From Pseudomonadota bacterium (GTDB lineage Bacteria; Myxococcota_A; UBA9160; SZUA-336): a stretch of DNA of 33,436 bases. The stretch covers positions 44,187 through 77,622 of the forward strand of contig JAGWBS010000021.1 in NCBI GenBank assembly GCA_021295775.1, read 5' to 3'. Below the pieces are notes generated by a model. That model saw only the letters and a list, made by a program, of their open reading frames with translations, was not told the DNA's origin and did not search any database. Position 1 is the stretch's first letter, and every line of letters begins with the position of its first letter. Below are positions 31,979 to 33,436 of the stretch, in pieces. The translations under genes were made by a program, and so were the position numbers.

Positions 31979-33436
31979 ATGAAACCACGCAGGGCAAACA
32001 CCGGTTTGGCCTGGATCGCCTGTCTGTACGCGGGGATCTTGGGATGCGGAGGTCCCGCGGAGGACGCGCAAGCGGTCCGGCCCAACCTGCTGCTGATCGT
32101 GGCGGACGATCTGGGATACGCCGACCTGGGCGTCTACGGCAGCGAGATCGAAACCCCGAATCTCGACCGGCTCGCGCAGGATGGCGTCCAGCTCAGCAAT
32201 TTCCACGTGGCGGCCACCTGCTCGCCCACGCGCGCGATGCTGCTTTCGGGCGTGGACAATCACCGCAACGGCCTGGGCAGCATGGACACCTTCATGGCGG
32301 CCACCCAGCGCGGCCTCCCGGGCTACGAGGGCTACCTCAACCGGCGCGTCGCGGTCGTCTCCGAGCTGCTGCGGGACGCGGGCTACGACACCTGGTTCGC
32401 GGGCAAGTGGCACCTGGGCACGTCGGCCGGGACCTGGCCGGTGGACCGCGGCTTTTCGCGCTCCTACGCGCTGCTCGAGGGCAGCGGGGACAACTACAGC
32501 GACGTGGGTCCCGCGCCCGTGCTGCCGCGCGTCACGTTCGTGGAGGACGATCGCAAGGTCGAGCGCGAGGCGGGGCATTCCAGCCGGCTCTTCGTCGACA
32601 AACTGCTGGCCTGGCTCGACGCGGACCGGGACGCGGGCCGGCCGTTCTTCGGGGTGCTCTCTTTCCAGGCGGTGCACTGGCCGCACCAGGCCCCGCGAGC
32701 CTACGTCGAAAAGTACGGCGAGACCTACGCGCGCGGCTGGGAAGCGCTGCGCGCGGAGCGCTTCGCGAAGCTGCAGGCGCGGGGCCTGGTCGATCCCGGC
32801 CTGACCCTCCCCCCGCCGAGCGACCGGGTTCCGAACTGGGGCGAACTCGACGCCGACGAGCGGCTTTTCGAAGCCTGGCGGATGGCGGCCTACGCCGGGA
32901 TGACGGAGCACATGGACGCCCAGATCGGCCGCGTGATCGAACGCCTGCGCGAACTCGGCGTCCACCGAAACACCGCGGTCTTCTTCGTCTCCGACAACGG
33001 TCCCGACGCGTCCGAGCCGGACCGCGCGCCGCGGGCGCGCGAATGGTACGCGCGCCACTACCCCGACCCGTCCCTGGAGAACATGGGGGGCCCCGGATCG
33101 TTCCCGACCTACGGCCCGCAGTGGGCCCAGCTCGGCACCACCTATCTGCGGGACTTCAAGGGCTCGGCCTCGGAGGGAGGCCTGCGCGTCCCGCTGATCG
33201 CGACCTATCCGGCGGGCTGGGCGGGCGGCAGCGTCAGCGACACGTTCGGATTCGTGACCGACCTCGTCCCCACCCTGCTCGAGATCGCGGGGGTCGAGCA
33301 TCCCGGAACGCGCTACGGGGAGCGCGACGTGCATCCGCTCGACGGGCGCAGCCTGCTGCCGCTGCTGCGCGGCGAGTCCGAGACTTTGCACCCGCCGGAC
33401 GAGCCGGTGCCCTACCAACTGATGAAGAACAGCGCG
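31979..33436 (+). CDS. Secreted lipoprotein sulfatase (type I, formylglycine), C-terminus outside window
   Basis: The open frame of 486 codons runs off the window end without a stop. A signal sequence ends in ILGC (20-23), so Cys23 is a likely lipid anchor. The sulfatase core follows: LLLIVADDLGYADLG with metal-binding Asp43-Asp44, then CSPTR at 81-85, where Cys81 fits the CxPxR site converted to formylglycine. GKWHLG, HWPHQAP, the SDNGPD metal site and FKGSASEGGLRVP complete the family pattern. It hydrolyses sulfate esters in the periplasm or at the cell surface; the natural substrate could be a sulfated glycan, sterol or aryl compound. No formylglycine-generating enzyme gene is in the window. 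The ATG at 31979 has GGGAGAG just upstream. The neighbouring TonB receptor gene is broken. Confidence 0.9.
   Translation, partial: MKPRRANTGLAWIACLYAGILGCGGPAEDAQAVRPNLLLIVADDLGYADLGVYGSEIETPNLDRLAQDGVQLSNFHVAATCSPTRAMLLSGVDNHRNGLGSMDTFMAATQRGLPGYEGYLNRRVAVVSELLRDAGYDTWFAGKWHLGTSAGTWPVDRGFSRSYALLEGSGDNYSDVGPAPVLPRVTFVEDDRKVEREAGHSSRLFVDKLLAWLDADRDAGRPFFGVLSFQAVHWPHQAPRAYVEKYGETYARGWEALRAERFAKLQARGLVDPGLTLPPPSDRVPNWGELDADERLFEAWRMAAYAGMTEHMDAQIGRVIERLRELGVHRNTAVFFVSDNGPDASEPDRAPRAREWYARHYPDPSLENMGGPGSFPTYGPQWAQLGTTYLRDFKGSASEGGLRVPLIATYPAGWAGGSVSDTFGFVTDLVPTLLEIAGVEHPGTRYGERDVHPLDGRSLLPLLRGESETLHPPDEPVPYQLMKNSA

Overview
The window is a gene-dense, uniformly very GC-rich stretch of a bacterial chromosome. 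A TonB-dependent receptor relic and two lipoprotein-type secreted proteins point to a Gram-negative host. The mix of family III CoA-transferases, luciferase-like (LLM) flavin/F420 oxidoreductases, a P450, MaoC/FAS1-like hydratases, SnoaL-fold proteins, metal-dependent amidohydrolases and an RND/MMPL transporter is typical of environmental proteobacteria or 'deltaproteobacterial' lineages that degrade lipids, terpenoids or steroid-like compounds. No ribosomal marker is present, so the lineage stays open. No tRNA, rRNA, CRISPR array, insertion sequence or phage gene was seen, and no gene-free stretch exceeds 300 bases.

Layout. (1) Minus strand, 1-1698: FAS1-like hydratase, MaoC hydratase, SnoaL-like protein and the start of pcm. 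(2) Plus strand, 1828-6637: ThDP enzyme, DUF3604 lipoprotein, fatty acid desaturase. (3) Minus, 6753-11371: LLM oxidoreductase, two-domain CoA-transferase, and an amidohydrolase-fold protein that has lost its metal ligands. (4) Plus, 11542-13663: two paralogous SnoaL proteins flanking a phosphotransferase. (5) Minus, 13702-18696: uncharacterised beta-rich protein, LLM oxidoreductase, P450, N-acyl-D-amino-acid deacylase-type hydrolase. (6) Plus 18801-20165: MFS transporter. (7) Minus 20230-22422: molybdopterin oxidoreductase. (8) Plus 22545-29526: LLM oxidoreductase, RND transporter, second two-domain CoA-transferase, TauD/TfdA-type dioxygenase. (9) Minus 29553-31810: TonB receptor broken by an in-frame stop and frameshifts. 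(10) Plus 31979 to the window end: secreted sulfatase, cut by the window edge.

How the genes may work together (inference): the sulfatase and the once-present receptor would release and import substrate; MFS and RND carriers move it or its products; P450, dioxygenase, LLM and molybdenum enzymes oxidise or reduce it; CoA-transferases activate carboxylic acids as CoA thioesters; MaoC-type hydratases, the ThDP enzyme and hydrolases continue breakdown. No thiolase, acyl-CoA dehydrogenase or regulator lies inside the window, so the pathway is not complete here and its substrate cannot be named.

The points most worth a second look are the metal-ligand-free amidohydrolase, the Asp-to-Trp change in the first half of one double CoA-transferase, several probable leaderless starts with a TANNNT box 6-9 nt upstream, and the multiply broken receptor beside an intact sulfatase.
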